From contig NZ_JAGPYN010000016.1 in NCBI RefSeq assembly GCF_018069805.1, forward strand, positions 62,001 through 126,000: a stretch of 64,000 nt of DNA, in the 5' to 3' direction. This DNA comes from Pseudoalteromonas ostreae (GTDB lineage Bacteria; Pseudomonadota; Gammaproteobacteria; Enterobacterales; Alteromonadaceae). Shown here piece after piece: positions 18,703 to 29,049 of this stretch (its first letter is position 1; each line of letters starts with the position of its first letter). Under the pieces are notes generated by a model. That model was not told the origin of the DNA, did no database searches, and saw nothing but the letters and a program-made list of their open reading frames with translations. A program made the translations under genes and the position numbers.

Positions 18703-19003
18703 GGGCTTTTTTAGTTATTGCTTTGTCACAGTGTTTTTTAGTTGATTGCTTAGCCGATAATAGTGCACCACTGAAGCAACTCACCATTAATAGTAGCCAC
18801 AATAAAGTCCCATTCTCTGAATGTAACGCACCACAACAGCACAATAGTGCGACTAAAGCACAAACAATAGCACCTAACCAATAATGGTTAACAGGGTTAT
18901 CGCATTCACCAGCTCTGGTGCAAGCACAAAAATTAGCTTTGCAGAAGCAATATACACTTATCCCACAAAAAGCCAATGAAGCAATAATTAATGCTATTTC
19001 CAC
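18662..19003 (-). CDS. Small Cys-rich membrane protein, hypothetical
   Basis: A 113-residue protein with three hydrophobic segments (an N-terminal one, then two around residues 40-60 and 68-88) and several cysteines (CFCKANFCACTRAGEC, CCCGALH). No family is recognised. I choose the GTG at 19003 because an AGGAG site sits about 8 nt upstream, although the frame stays open to an ATG at 19063. Its 3' end overlaps the HD-GYP gene tail-to-tail by 41 bp. The protein is real in my judgement because of the strong ribosome-binding site and coherent membrane topology. Confidence 0.6.
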   Translation of the reverse strand: MEIALIIASLAFCGISVYCFCKANFCACTRAGECDNPVNHYWLGAIVCALVALLCCCGALHSENGTLLWLLLMVSCFSGALLSAKQSTKKHCDKAITKKALKSTDALLTNEPN

Positions 19004-19290
19004 CGCTTTATCTCCTTTGCTAGTCCTGTTTGGCAGTCTAATAGTGCTAATTAAGCAAGTCAATCTAAATGATAATTAATTGCAAGTGTGTTTTTCCTGC
19101 AACTTATCCGATGAGTTTTAAAAAACTGTTACTTTGCTGTTAAAAATTATCTTTGTGGGGCTTTTTAACGCTTTGTTACAGTTTTTTATATAAAAGTAAG
19201 GTACTGTGCTAAGGTTTTGAAGTAACTTACTCCTAATAATTAGAGACAACACATGGGAACCCAAACATTTTGTTTGGTTAAGGAAACACA

Positions 19291-20553
19291 ATGAAATTTA
19301 CAAAAACTTTAATAGCAGCATCACTTGCTGTGATGTCTGCAGATACGTTTGCAGCGGCTTTCCAACTAGCAGAGCAAAATGCCTCTGGCTTAGGGCGCGC
19401 ATATGCTGGTGAAGCAGCAGTGGCTGATGATGCCTCTGTTGTTGCGCGCAATCCCGCTCTTATGTCTGTATTTAAAGAGCAGCAGTTAAGTATTTCTGGT
19501 ATCGCTGTCATTCCAGATGTCAGCCTTCGTGGCACTGAAGCTAGTAATCAATCAGTTAACCCCAGCCAACTAAACGACAGCAGCATTGCTCCTGCTGCAT
19601 TTGTTCCTGCGGGTTATTTTGTTATGCCTATCGATGACAAATTTGCCGTCGGGTTTGGTGCGTTTTCAAATTTTGGTTTATCAACTGAATTTGAAGCCGA
19701 TTACCCTGCAGGGCAACTTGCTGGTGAAACCGAGATTGTGACTGTAAACATGAATGTTAGTGGTTCATATAAAATTAATGAACAATTTAGCGTAGGCCTT
19801 GGCCTGAACTATGTTTATGCAGATGCAAAAATTGTCCGTAATTTTGGTGCTAATCCATTAGGTTTACCAGCACAAACTCAAGCAGTACATTTAGAAGGCG
19901 ATGATACTGGCTTTGGTTGGAACTTAGGAGCTAGCTATCAGATTGATGAAAATAGCCGCTTTGGTTTTAACTATCGTAGTGAGACAGACATCACATTTGA
20001 TGGTGAGTTTTCTAACCAATTACCTGCACAAATCGGCGGCCTAGTTGGCGTAAGTGTGCCTGGAAGTGTTGAAATTACACTACCTGCGATTGCTGAGTTC
20101 TCTGGCTCGCATCAGTTAGATGAGAAGACAGGCTTACACTACAGCGTTATGTGGACTGGTTGGGATAGCTTTGAAAAACTAGAAGCGCATGTTGCTGGTA
20201 GCGATGCTCCAGTATTCTCTAAAGATGAGCACTTCTCAAACTCAATGCGTTATTCAATCGGTGGCGATTATCAGTTTAACGATGCTGTACTATTACGTGC
20301 AGGTATTGCTTATGATGAATCACCAGCCGATCAAAAACACCTGTCGATTTCTATCCCTGATACTGACCGTTTTTGGTACTCGTTTGGTGTTAACTACACC
20401 ATGAGCGAGCGAGCAAACTTAGATATTGGTATGAGTATTCTCCGTGGTAAAACACAAAACTTTACTGAATCAGACAAGCTAGGTCAGCAGTGGGGCTTTG
20501 AATCAAAAGGCCATGCATACTTATTTGGTGCGCAGTATAACTACACGTTTTAA
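19291..20553 (+). CDS. fadL: FadL/OmpP1 family long-chain fatty acid outer-membrane transporter
   Basis: A 14-stranded outer-membrane barrel that takes up long-chain fatty acids or other hydrophobic compounds. The 420-residue precursor has a signal peptide (MKFTKTLIAASLAVMSADTFAA) followed by the FadL plug signature AFQLAEQNASGLGRAYAGEAAVADDAS...NPA. Repeated amphipathic strands follow, ending in an aromatic C-terminus (YLFGAQYNYTF) as expected for barrel insertion. A 230-bp upstream region and its own strong terminator make it a single-gene unit. The exact substrate among FadL paralogues is not decidable here. Confidence 0.9.
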   Translation: MKFTKTLIAASLAVMSADTFAAAFQLAEQNASGLGRAYAGEAAVADDASVVARNPALMSVFKEQQLSISGIAVIPDVSLRGTEASNQSVNPSQLNDSSIAPAAFVPAGYFVMPIDDKFAVGFGAFSNFGLSTEFEADYPAGQLAGETEIVTVNMNVSGSYKINEQFSVGLGLNYVYADAKIVRNFGANPLGLPAQTQAVHLEGDDTGFGWNLGASYQIDENSRFGFNYRSETDITFDGEFSNQLPAQIGGLVGVSVPGSVEITLPAIAEFSGSHQLDEKTGLHYSVMWTGWDSFEKLEAHVAGSDAPVFSKDEHFSNSMRYSIGGDYQFNDAVLLRAGIAYDESPADQKHLSISIPDTDRFWYSFGVNYTMSERANLDIGMSILRGKTQNFTESDKLGQQWGFESKGHAYLFGAQYNYTF

Positions 20554-20583
20554 TTTGTAGGCGCGGGTTTATCCCGCGCAAAT

Positions 20584-20619
20584 AAAAAGCCGCGTTATTT
20601 ATTAACGCGGCTTTTTTTG
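20584..20619. terminator. Bidirectional terminator between fadL and valS
   Basis: A stem AAGCCGCGTTA/TAACGCGGCTT is flanked by A5 on the left and T7 on the right, so it can stop transcription of the convergent fadL (+) and valS (-). Confidence 0.9.
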
Positions 20620-20650
20620 TGTCTAGCTGTGCGGGTTTCCCCGCATCTAG

Positions 20651-23506
20651 TTACAAGCTTTCGATCTTGGCTTTTTGCTCAAGTAGTTTTGCTTTCGCAT
20701 CTGAGAACTCTGCAAGCTTCTCATTTTCTTTAGCAAGGACTGCTTCAGGTGCATTGTTAACAAACTTTTCGTTTGCTAGTTTATTTTGCACTTGAGCTAG
20801 GCCTTTTTCGGCTTTTTCAAGCTGCTTAGCAATACGTGCAAGTTCGGCGTCAACATCGATTAAACCTGCCATTGGGATCATGATCTCAAGGTTACCAACA
20901 TACGATGTTGCACATGCAGGTGCGTCATCTTTGTTATCAAGCAGCGTAAATTCTTCAATTTTAGCAAGTGATGCTAAGAAAGATTTATTTTCTTCAATAC
21001 GACGTACATCATCCGCAGATGCATTTGCTAGTAATACTGATAACGGCTTGCTTGGGCTAATATCCATTTCACCACGAATGTTACGAATGGCTAAAATGAA
21101 TTGCTTAACCCACTCTAAATCATCCATTGCTTTCGCGTCAACGCTCGCTTGATTATAAACAGGGAAGGCTTGTACCATGATGCTGGTATTCGCTGTTTCA
21201 AGACCTGCAAGTGGCGCAACACGTTGCCAAATAGTTTCGGTAATGTATGGCATCATTGGGTGCATTAAGCGCAGTAGGCTTTCAAGCACAGTGATCAGAG
21301 TATGACGCGTACCACGTTGTTGTGCTTCATTGCCTTTGAATAATACTGGTTTAGTCAGCTCTAAGTACCAATCGCAAAATTGGTTCCAAGTGAATTCATA
21401 AAGCGTATTGGCTGCAAGGTCAAAACGGTAATTATCTAAGTGCTCAGTATAGGTCTTAACGGTTGCTTCAAATTGGCCTAAGATCCAACGATCAGCAAGT
21501 GAGTATTCTTTCGCTGCGTCGTTTGCAAAACCACAGTCTTGCTCTTCAGTGTTCATTAGTACATAACGGCTGGCGTTCCATAACTTATTACAGAAGTTAC
21601 GGTAACCTTCAAGGCGGTTCATATCCCAGTTGATGTCACGACCAGTCGATGCCATTGCCGCTAAAGTAAAGCGCAGTGCATCTGTACCGTGGGCTTCAAT
21701 ACCGTTATCAAAGGTTTTACGAGTATCTTTTTCGATTTTTTTAGCAACTTTTTCTTGCATCAGGTTGCTGGTGCGTTTTGTTACTAAGCTTTCAAGGTCG
21801 ATACCGTCAATCATATCGATTGGATCAAGCACGTTACCTTTAGATTTTGACATCTTATCGCCATTTTCATCGCGAATAAGGCCTGTAACGTAAACCGTTT
21901 TAAAGGGCACTTGTGGCTTGCCGTTATCATCTTTGATGAAATGCATGGTCATCATGATCATGCGCGCTACCCAGAAGAAGATAATATCAAAACCAGTTAC
22001 CAATACGTCAGACGGGTGGAAGGTTTTTAAATCATCAGTGTTCGCAGGCCAGCCTTGGGTTGAAAAAGTCCAAAGTGCTGATGAGAACCATGTATCGAGT
22101 ACATCTTCGTCTTGGCTAAGTGTGACGCTATCAGCAATGTTGTTTTCACGACGTACTTCTGCTTCATCACGGCCAACAAAAACGTTGCCTTCGCTGTCGT
22201 ACCAAGCTGGAATGCGGTGACCCCACCACAACTGGCGTGAAATACACCAATCTTGTACATCGTTCATCCACGAGAAATACATGTTCTCGTATTGTTTTGG
22301 TACAAATTGAATATCGCCATTTTTAACGGCGTCTTTTGCAGGTTCAGCCAGCGGCGCAACACGTACATACCATTGGTCGGTAAGTAGTGGCTCAATTACT
22401 ACACCAGAGCGGTCGCCGTAAGGCACGGTTAACGCGTGATCTTCGATTTTTTCAAGTAGACCTAATTGTTCAAACTCAGCCACAATCACTTTACGTGCAG
22501 CAAAACGGTCAAGGCCGTGTAAGCGCTCTGGAATTGGTGCATCAAATTCAAGCTCTTTACCATCAAAGGTGTAGGTTTCACCTTGGCTTAGAATTGCTGC
22601 ATCTTTATCGAAGATGTTGATCATCGGCATTTGATGACGCTTACCCACTTCGTTATCGTTAAAATCGTGTGCTGGCGTGATTTTTACACAACCAGTGCCT
22701 TTGTCTTTATCGGCATGTTCATCAGCAACAATTTTAATACGACGATTAACAATCGGCAGTAAAATGTCTTTACCGATCAAGTCTTGATAACGTTCATCAT
22801 CAGGGTTTACAGCAACACCAGAGTCACCCAGCATGGTTTCTGGACGAGTTGTGGCAACGACAATGTACTCTTTGCCATCTTGGGTTTTCACACCGTCAGC
22901 AAGTGGATAACGTAAGTTCCACATGTGGCCTTGCTTATCTTTGTTTTCAACTTCAAGATCAGAGATCGCTGTGTGTAATTTTGGATCCCAGTTTACAAGG
23001 CGCTTACCACGATAAATTAAATCTTCTTTGTGCAGGCGTACAAATACTTCTTTAACCGCTTCTGATAAGCCGTCATCCATAGTGAAACGTTCACGATCCC
23101 AATCTACAGATGCGCCAAGGCGACGAAGCTGCTTGGTAATTGTACCGCCAGATTGTTCTTTCCACTGCCAAATTTTGTCGATGAAAGCGTCGCGACCTAA
23201 ATCATGACGCGTTTTGCCTTCTTCAGCAGCAAGTTTACGTTCAACCAACATTTGTGTTGCGATACCTGCGTGGTCAGTACCTACTTGCCATAAGGTATTG
23301 TTACCTTGCATACGCTTAAAACGCGTTAAGGTATCCATAATGGTATCTTGAAACGCGTGGCCCATGTGTAAGCTACCAGTGACATTAGGTGGTGGGATCA
23401 TAATTGAATATGCATCGCCTTTACCCGATGGTTTAAAGTAGCCTTTTTCTTCCCAGTCTTGGTATAGCGACTGTTCAATATCTTGCGGATTGTAGGTTTT
23501 ATCCAT
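20651..23506 (-). CDS. valS: Valyl-tRNA synthetase
   Basis: Charges tRNA-Val; class I synthetase with editing domain. The 951-residue protein matches the E. coli length. Visible motifs: HIGH-type [15 protein letters not shown] (about 40-55), the CP1 editing domain with [10 protein letters not shown] (about 220), the KMSKS-type MSKSKGN (about 555), and a C-terminal coiled coil (about 885-951; [22 protein letters not shown]) that contacts tRNA. holC and pepA lie upstream on the same strand, the usual pepA-holC-valS order. Confidence 0.98.
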   Translation of the reverse strand: MDKTYNPQDIEQSLYQDWEEKGYFKPSGKGDAYSIMIPPPNVTGSLHMGHAFQDTIMDTLTRFKRMQGNNTLWQVGTDHAGIATQMLVERKLAAEEGKTRHDLGRDAFIDKIWQWKEQSGGTITKQLRRLGASVDWDRERFTMDDGLSEAVKEVFVRLHKEDLIYRGKRLVNWDPKLHTAISDLEVENKDKQGHMWNLRYPLADGVKTQDGKEYIVVATTRPETMLGDSGVAVNPDDERYQDLIGKDILLPIVNRRIKIVADEHADKDKGTGCVKITPAHDFNDNEVGKRHQMPMINIFDKDAAILSQGETYTFDGKELEFDAPIPERLHGLDRFAARKVIVAEFEQLGLLEKIEDHALTVPYGDRSGVVIEPLLTDQWYVRVAPLAEPAKDAVKNGDIQFVPKQYENMYFSWMNDVQDWCISRQLWWGHRIPAWYDSEGNVFVGRDEAEVRRENNIADSVTLSQDEDVLDTWFSSALWTFSTQGWPANTDDLKTFHPSDVLVTGFDIIFFWVARMIMMTMHFIKDDNGKPQVPFKTVYVTGLIRDENGDKMSKSKGNVLDPIDMIDGIDLESLVTKRTSNLMQEKVAKKIEKDTRKTFDNGIEAHGTDALRFTLAAMASTGRDINWDMNRLEGYRNFCNKLWNASRYVLMNTEEQDCGFANDAAKEYSLADRWILGQFEATVKTYTEHLDNYRFDLAANTLYEFTWNQFCDWYLELTKPVLFKGNEAQQRGTRHTLITVLESLLRLMHPMMPYITETIWQRVAPLAGLETANTSIMVQAFPVYNQASVDAKAMDDLEWVKQFILAIRNIRGEMDISPSKPLSVLLANASADDVRRIEENKSFLASLAKIEEFTLLDNKDDAPACATSYVGNLEIMIPMAGLIDVDAELARIAKQLEKAEKGLAQVQNKLANEKFVNNAPEAVLAKENEKLAEFSDAKAKLLEQKAKIESL

Positions 23507-23566
23507 TACACAGAACCTTAAATAAGTACTTAAATGAGTTAGTTAGCTATTAATAAAAAAGGTATG

Positions 23567-24013
23567 TTAGCTATTAATATCTTGCGTGGTGATGTTGGCT
23601 CCGAGTTGACGCAGCTTTTTAAAGCGCTCACGGGCAGCTTGTTTAGCAGTGGCTTCAACGGGCACAAAATCAAAAACTTGGTTAAACCGACGAATAAAGT
23701 CCGGCAATTGTGCAGCCAAGTTAATTAAAACTTTACGATTACCGACTGGCGGGGTAGTACCTATTTCAACGGGCGCACCACCTTTTGGACCTTCACCTTG
23801 GAGATTGTGAGGCACAAAACTGTCGGGGTCGAATGACCAAATAGTTTCATCAATGGCATGGGCAATTTCAAGATCATCAACGTAAATAAAGATACGATGA
23901 CCAAGGCGATACTGTTCAGCAGCAATATCAGCCGCTAAGCTAAAGTGATCATCAGCCTTGGCTAATGACTCATCTTGTTGCTTTAGAACGAAAAACTGGG
24001 CGTTCATGCTCAT
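23567..24013 (-). CDS. holC: DNA polymerase III chi subunit
   Basis: Chi links the clamp loader to SSB at the replication fork, acting with psi (HolD), whose candidate gene is at 44.9 kb. The frame is open to 24052, but family alignment (MNAQFFVLK matching the E. coli N-terminus) and a GGAAG site point to the ATG at 24013 or 24007, giving about 148 residues. Core motifs are present: AAEQYRLGHRIFIYVDD, FVPHNLQGEGPKGGAPVEIG and FNQVFDFVPVEATAKQAARERFKKLR. It lies 60 bp upstream of valS. Confidence 0.92.
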   Translation of the reverse strand: MSMNAQFFVLKQQDESLAKADDHFSLAADIAAEQYRLGHRIFIYVDDLEIAHAIDETIWSFDPDSFVPHNLQGEGPKGGAPVEIGTTPPVGNRKVLINLAAQLPDFIRRFNQVFDFVPVEATAKQAARERFKKLRQLGANITTQDINS

Positions 24014-24187
24014 TGTATCGGGGCTTCCCACAGTATTGAAAATAATACTCAAATCAAAGCAGGGATTTTGCCATATAACGCGTTTTGCTTCAATTAATAC
24101 GCTAATTTATACGTTAATAAGTGGGGAATAAATAAGGCGCTAAAAAGCGCCTTATTTAAATTTACAATGTATTGTTAAACGCGGGGT

Positions 24188-25699
24188 TTAATCTTGGCTG
24201 GTTTCGCTTACACCGGCACGGTTTAGTAAATATTGCGTAAGCATCGGCACTGGTCGACCTGTTGCGCCTTTGTTTTTACCACTGCGCCAAGCAGTGCCTG
24301 CGATATCTAAATGGGCCCAGTTATACTTTTTAGTAAACTTAGATAAGAAGCATGCTGCTGTTATCGTTCCCGCAGAGCGGCCGCCTAAGTTAGTAAAATC
24401 AGCAAATGGACTTTCTAGTTGATCTTGATAATCATCCCACAGTGGTAACTGCCACGCACGGTCGCCACTTTGCTCAGATGCTTTTAACAAGTCATGTGCC
24501 AGTGGGTTGTGGTTAGATAATAACCCCGTTGCATGAGCGCCAAGGGCAACAATACACGCGCCAGTTAAAGTAGCGACATCAATCACGGTTTCAGGTTCAA
24601 AGCGCTCAACGTAAGTGAGTGCATCACATAATACTAAACGACCTTCAGCGTCGGTATTTAGTACTTCAACTGTTTGCCCTGACATAGTGGTCAAAATATC
24701 ACCCGGACGATAAGCATTCGAGCTTGGCATGTTTTCACAACCTGCGAGTACACCAATTACGTTAATCGGTAATTGCATTTGCACCAAAGCACGCATTGCG
24801 CCAATAACACCGGCTGCACCGCCCATGTCGTATTTCATTTCATCCATGGCTTCGCCAGGTTTTAGTGAAATACCGCCTGAGTCAAAGGTTAAACCTTTAC
24901 CAACCAGTACAATAGGGGCTTGATCTGCTGCGCCACCTTGATAGTTGATAACCGACATAATAGATTCGTTATCACTACCACGACCAACGGCTAAGTATGA
25001 ATTCATACCTAACTCTGCCATTTTATCTTCGCCAATTATATCAACCGTAATGTTGGCAAAGTTAGCTGCAAGTTCTTGTGCTTGTTCACCTAAATATGCA
25101 GGGTTACAGATGTTTGGCGGCATGTTTGCTACGTCTTTACATAACTTACTACCTGCGGCAATCGCTAAGCCATGTTCAATGGCGCTTTCACCAATGGTCA
25201 GTTCGCGGCGAGTTGGTACGTTAAACACAATTTTACGCAGCGGGCGACGTGGGTCGCTTTTTTTGCTTTTTAATTGGTTAAAGGTATACAAGCAGTCTTG
25301 GGTGGTTTCGACCGCTTGGCGAACTTTCCAGTAAGTGTCGCGACTTTTAACATGTTGCTCAGTTAAAAAGCATACAGCTTCCATCGATCCTGTTTCGTTA
25401 AGGGTATTAATGGTTTTTGAAATAATTTGCTTGTACTGTTTATCATCAAGCTCGCGCTCTTTACCGCAACCAACCAGCAGTATTCGCTCACTTAGCACAT
25501 TAGGTACATGGTGTAATAACAGGACTTGCCCAGGCTTACCTTCAAGGTCACCACGGCGTAATAAATTAGAGATATAACCATCGCTGATTTTATCGAGTTG
25601 TTCACCAATGGGGGATAAACGACGTGGCTCATAAACGCCAACTACAATACATGCGCTACGTTGCTTTTCAGGACTACCACTTTTTACGCTAAATTCCAT
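24188..25699 (-). CDS. pepA: Leucyl aminopeptidase PepA
   Basis: Two-zinc M17 aminopeptidase; the E. coli homologue is also a DNA-binding protein in Xer recombination and pyrimidine gene control. From the ATG at 25699 (AGGAG site 6 nt upstream; a GTG at 25705 is less likely) it has 503 residues, beginning [21 protein letters not shown] as in E. coli. Metal and catalytic motifs are intact: [16 protein letters not shown] (Lys, Asp), KYDMGGAAG (Asp) and [10 protein letters not shown] (Asp, Glu, Arg). It is divergent from lptF across a 264-bp region that must hold both promoters. Confidence 0.97.
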   Translation of the reverse strand: MEFSVKSGSPEKQRSACIVVGVYEPRRLSPIGEQLDKISDGYISNLLRRGDLEGKPGQVLLLHHVPNVLSERILLVGCGKERELDDKQYKQIISKTINTLNETGSMEAVCFLTEQHVKSRDTYWKVRQAVETTQDCLYTFNQLKSKKSDPRRPLRKIVFNVPTRRELTIGESAIEHGLAIAAGSKLCKDVANMPPNICNPAYLGEQAQELAANFANITVDIIGEDKMAELGMNSYLAVGRGSDNESIMSVINYQGGAADQAPIVLVGKGLTFDSGGISLKPGEAMDEMKYDMGGAAGVIGAMRALVQMQLPINVIGVLAGCENMPSSNAYRPGDILTTMSGQTVEVLNTDAEGRLVLCDALTYVERFEPETVIDVATLTGACIVALGAHATGLLSNHNPLAHDLLKASEQSGDRAWQLPLWDDYQDQLESPFADFTNLGGRSAGTITAACFLSKFTKKYNWAHLDIAGTAWRSGKNKGATGRPVPMLTQYLLNRAGVSETSQD

Positions 25700-25963
25700 T
25701 GTCACTCCTAATTTTGAGTCATTTAACCCTTAAATAAGGGTAATAAAATAAAAATCCAGACACTAGCTTAATACTAGCTTATAAACGTTGACTCATTATG
25801 TGTATTTGAACTTTATACTTTTGTAGCCATCAATACCACTAATGCGACAATATATCGAGTTGCTAGGTATAATATTTAATGTTGATGACATATAATAAAA
25901 CCCTAAGTTTACTCAAATTTTCTTACTCTTGAAGTGAAACACTATGTTTAACAGGGGCGATCA

Positions 25964-27076
25964 TTGCTAATTTTCCGTTATTTGACCACTGAAGTTTTAA
26001 AATCTCAGGCTGCTGTATTTGTAACTTTGATGACTATTTTTTTATCTCAAAATTTTGTGGTTCTGTTAGGTGAAGCTTCAGAGGGGGACATACCGGCTCA
26101 ACTGTTACTGTCCGTTATTGCGCTTAGGTTGCCGCAACTAGCTTCACTCATTTTACCATTAAGCATTTTTTTAGGCATTATTTTGGCCTACAGCCGTATT
26201 TATGCGGACAGTGAAATGACGGTATTGAAAGCCTGTGGTGTGAGTGAGTGGTATGTTGTTCGAGTAACATTAATTTCGAGTACTGTATTGGCTATCTTTG
26301 CCACTGTTCTTACTTTTTACTTGGCGCCTTGGGCTAGTGAACAAGAATATCAGCTTGCAGAAGAAGCAAAAACAGATGCGGGTTTATCGACATTGAGAGC
26401 TGGCCGTTTTCAGCAAACAGACAATGAAAAAGCTGTTGTATTTATTCATAATATTGAAAATGGCGGTAAAGAGTTGCATAAAGTGTTTGTGGCACAGCTA
26501 CCGAGCGACACTAAAGATAACTTAGCCCGTTTAGTTTATGCCGAGCGTGGTGTGGTTATTGAATCAGCTACGGGAGAGCAGCAATTGATTCTGAACGATG
26601 GCAAAAGATACGAAACCGATGGTTTAACAAAAGCATTAAACCTCACTGAATTTGATGGCTACAGCGTACAAATTCAAGATAAAGAAATAGAGCATAAACG
26701 GCGCCAATTAGAAGCAATTGCAACATCTGATTTACGGTTAATGGCAACGCCAGAGGCCGTTGCTCAATGGCAATGGCGAATCGCTGTGCCTTTATCAATT
26801 CCGTTGCTTACTCTACTTGCTGTACCTTTAAGTGTGGTTAATCCCCGTCAGGGTAAATTTGCTAAATTAGTGCCTGCAATTAGTTTGTATTTAGGCTATT
26901 TCATTTTATTGAATGCAGCTAAATTTGCTGTTGAAGATGGCAAAATACCGCCTTCAATTGGTTTATGGTGGATTCATTTAAGTGCTTTGTTTATTGGTGG
27001 TTTTTTAATAATTAAAGGGCGACCTTTAGGTAGTTGGGTGAAAGCGCTGCTCACTAAATGGAGAAAAGGCGCATGA
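25964..27076 (+). CDS. lptF: LPS export ABC transporter permease LptF
   Basis: Inner-membrane permease of the LptB2FG transporter that extracts lipopolysaccharide from the inner membrane. The 370-residue protein has three N-terminal membrane helices, a periplasmic beta-jellyroll domain (about 130-260) and three C-terminal helices. Signature segments are the LPLSIFLGIILAYSRIYADSEM coupling region and VPLSVVNPRQGKF. The start is a TTG preceded by AGGGG. The last bases overlap the lptG start (ATGA). The order pepA<>lptF-lptG is conserved in gammaproteobacteria. Confidence 0.95.
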   Translation: MLIFRYLTTEVLKSQAAVFVTLMTIFLSQNFVVLLGEASEGDIPAQLLLSVIALRLPQLASLILPLSIFLGIILAYSRIYADSEMTVLKACGVSEWYVVRVTLISSTVLAIFATVLTFYLAPWASEQEYQLAEEAKTDAGLSTLRAGRFQQTDNEKAVVFIHNIENGGKELHKVFVAQLPSDTKDNLARLVYAERGVVIESATGEQQLILNDGKRYETDGLTKALNLTEFDGYSVQIQDKEIEHKRRQLEAIATSDLRLMATPEAVAQWQWRIAVPLSIPLLTLLAVPLSVVNPRQGKFAKLVPAISLYLGYFILLNAAKFAVEDGKIPPSIGLWWIHLSALFIGGFLIIKGRPLGSWVKALLTKWRKGA

Positions 27077-28140
27077 TGAAAACGCTTGATTGGTACTTAG
27101 GTCGCAGCATCTTGCAAACCACTGGTTTTACTTTGATGGTATTGGTGGGGATCAGTACTTTGATTAAATTTATTGACCAGCTAAGAATTGTAGGCCGAGG
27201 CAGTTATGATATCACTACTGCATTGCTTTATACCGTGTACAGTATGCCAGGCGATCTGGTAATATTTTTTCCTATGGCTGCGTTAATCGGGGGCCTAATG
27301 GGGCTGGGCGCACTCGCTTCAAGTAGTGAGTTAGTGGTTATGCAAGTGGCGGGAATGTCACGATTACAAATTATACTATCGGTGATGAAAACCGCTTTGT
27401 TTATGGCGCTTTGTATGATGGCATTAGGTGAGTGGGGCGCGCCAGAGACACAGCTTAAAGCTAAAGAAATGCGTAATCAAGCTATTCATGGTGGTGATGT
27501 ATTTACTGCTCAGCAAGGTGTATGGGCTAAGGATGGTAATAACTTTATTAATATTGAAAATGTTGATCAGAATGGTGTATTACACAACTTAAATATGTAT
27601 CAATTTGACAAGTCATTGCAGTTAACTCAAATAACCAGAGCACGCGAAGCTGTGGGACGCGAAAATGGTTGGCTATTGCGTAATGTAAATAAAGTGATAT
27701 TGGGTACGGAAATTATTACTACGCAGCAGGTAAAAGAAGAGTTTTATGATTCACAGTTAACTGCTGAAAAATTGGGTGTGGTATCGGTAAAACCAGAGGC
27801 GCTTTCTTTCACAGGACTTTGGTCGTATTTAGGTTATTTAAAGCAAAATGAGCAAGATACCAGCACCTATGAGCTGGCTTTATGGCGTAAAATTATGCAG
27901 CCAGTATCGATTGCGGTGATGCTATTAGTGGCACTCTCGTTTATATTTGGACCATTACGTACGGTAACTATGGGCGCACGAATTATAATGGGTGTCATCA
28001 CGGGGATTACTTTTTATCTAAGCAATCAGATATTTGGGCCTGTAGTTTTGGTATATCAGATCCCTGCGATTATTGGCGCTATTCTACCAAGCTTACTTTT
28101 CACTGGTTTTGCGATTTACTTACTCAATAGGCGAAACTGA
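27073..28140 (+). CDS. lptG: LPS export ABC transporter permease LptG
   Basis: Partner permease of LptF in the LptB2FG complex. From the ATG at 27073 (ATGA overlap with the lptF stop, GGAG-rich sequence upstream) it has 355 residues, starting MMKTLDWYLGRSILQTTGF, the usual LptG N-terminus; the in-frame ATG at 27058 lies inside lptF. It has six membrane helices around a periplasmic domain and the conserved ALIGGLMGLGALASSSELVVMQVAGMS coupling helix region. Downstream lies a hairpin shared with the convergent RDD gene. Confidence 0.95.
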   Translation: MMKTLDWYLGRSILQTTGFTLMVLVGISTLIKFIDQLRIVGRGSYDITTALLYTVYSMPGDLVIFFPMAALIGGLMGLGALASSSELVVMQVAGMSRLQIILSVMKTALFMALCMMALGEWGAPETQLKAKEMRNQAIHGGDVFTAQQGVWAKDGNNFINIENVDQNGVLHNLNMYQFDKSLQLTQITRAREAVGRENGWLLRNVNKVILGTEIITTQQVKEEFYDSQLTAEKLGVVSVKPEALSFTGLWSYLGYLKQNEQDTSTYELALWRKIMQPVSIAVMLLVALSFIFGPLRTVTMGARIIMGVITGITFYLSNQIFGPVVLVYQIPAIIGAILPSLLFTGFAIYLLNRRN

Positions 28141-28144
28141 TTCG

Positions 28145-28166
28145 AGGAGCTAGAAGCGTAGCTCCT
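28145..28166. terminator. Hairpin between lptG and the RDD gene
   Basis: Arms GGAGCTA/TAGCTCC with a short loop, followed by TTCTT on the plus strand. It is a plausible but weak terminator in the 31-bp convergent gap. Confidence 0.5.
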
Positions 28167-28171
28167 TCTTG

Positions 28172-28666
28172 TTAATCTAAAGAGCGGTAAATTCGTTTAT
28201 TTTCTTCTTTTGTTAGCGCAACAACCTCGGTTTTAGAGAGGTAATCTTGCAATGCTCGTTTGTTCTTAAAATCAACTAATACTACTAAATTCCCCAGACC
28301 AAGCAATGCTGTCATACTGCGAATAATTGCTTGTGACCAACTGATCAGATCGCCATTACGCGTTTGCACTTTTAAACGCCATGCACGCATACCAATGGTT
28401 TGCCCGCTCTTAGTCCAAAAATAAGCAAAAAATACAATATTTACACCAACAAATAAGACACTGCGAATACCATAAAGTAACGGGGAGTCTTGTATAAAAG
28501 CGGCAGGATCTTCAGTTTGTGGTATCAGATCGAACGCGATTACGCCTTGAATGACCGCAAAGTATAGTATGGCAGTCAACATAGATAATGAAATAACGAC
28601 TAAAGAATCGTAAATTAAAGAAGCAAAGCGACGCCAAAAGCTCGCACGCGGAAATTCAGCAGACAT
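28172..28666 (-). CDS. RDD family membrane protein
   Basis: A 164-residue inner-membrane protein of the RDD family, named for conserved Arg and Asp residues. These are seen here in helix 1 (FWRRFASLIYDSLVV) and in the central GQTIGMRAWRLKV motif; three to four hydrophobic segments are visible. Some RDD proteins act in ion or sodium/proton exchange, but most have no proven function. The start is the ATG at 28666, with an AGG site 7 nt upstream; a TTG at 28672 is also possible. It converges with lptG, as is common in related genomes. Confidence 0.85.
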   Translation of the reverse strand: MSAEFPRASFWRRFASLIYDSLVVISLSMLTAILYFAVIQGVIAFDLIPQTEDPAAFIQDSPLLYGIRSVLFVGVNIVFFAYFWTKSGQTIGMRAWRLKVQTRNGDLISWSQAIIRSMTALLGLGNLVVLVDFKNKRALQDYLSKTEVVALTKEENKRIYRSLD

Positions 28667-28807
28667 AAACAAACCTACAAAGTTAATATGCGCGCTAGTT
28701 TAGCAAATAGCGAGACAAATACTAGCTACACCGCTAGCTGCTTTTATGCGTGAATGTTAATGGTTGCTCAATTGTTAAGCGGTTGATCGTGGTTTTGTAA
28801 AAAATGC

Positions 28808-28835
28808 TTGCTGCTCACCTTATTCTTTGTATAAT
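28808..28835 (+). promoter_or_regulatory. Sigma70 promoter of tRNA-Leu
   Basis: TTGCTG (28808-28813) and TATAAT (28830-28835) are separated by 16 bp, about 90 bp upstream of the mature tRNA-Leu, so a 5' leader is expected. Confidence 0.65.
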
Positions 28836-28927
28836 GCTTGCCATAGAGACGAAGACGGTTTGATAAGTCCCAGCTCTAAAGTGGTTTTTCTTTATCTTCT
28901 CATGTTAGAAGGTTAAAGAAAAATGAT

Positions 28928-29012
28928 GCCAGCGTGATGAAATTGGTATACATGGGGGATTCAAAATCCCCTGCCGAAAGGCGTGCCGGTTCAAGTCCGG
29001 CCGCTGGTACCA
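28928..29012 (+). tRNA. tRNA-Leu (anticodon CAA)
   Basis: An 85-nt class II tRNA. The acceptor arms GCCAGCG/CGCTGGT pair over 7 bp with a G-T at the first position; the anticodon stem GGGGA/TCCCC encloses TTCAAAA (anticodon CAA). It has a long variable arm (TGCCGAAAGGCG), the T arm GGTTCAAGTCC and an encoded CCA end. It reads UUG codons. Confidence 0.96.
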
Positions 29013-29022
29013 CTTTTAATAG

Positions 29023-29049
29023 CCCTTGCTTTTTAGCAAGGGTTTTTTT
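29023..29049 (+). terminator. Terminator of tRNA-Leu
   Basis: The stem CCCTTGCT/AGCAAGGG is followed by T7, about 10 bp after the tRNA CCA end. Confidence 0.9.
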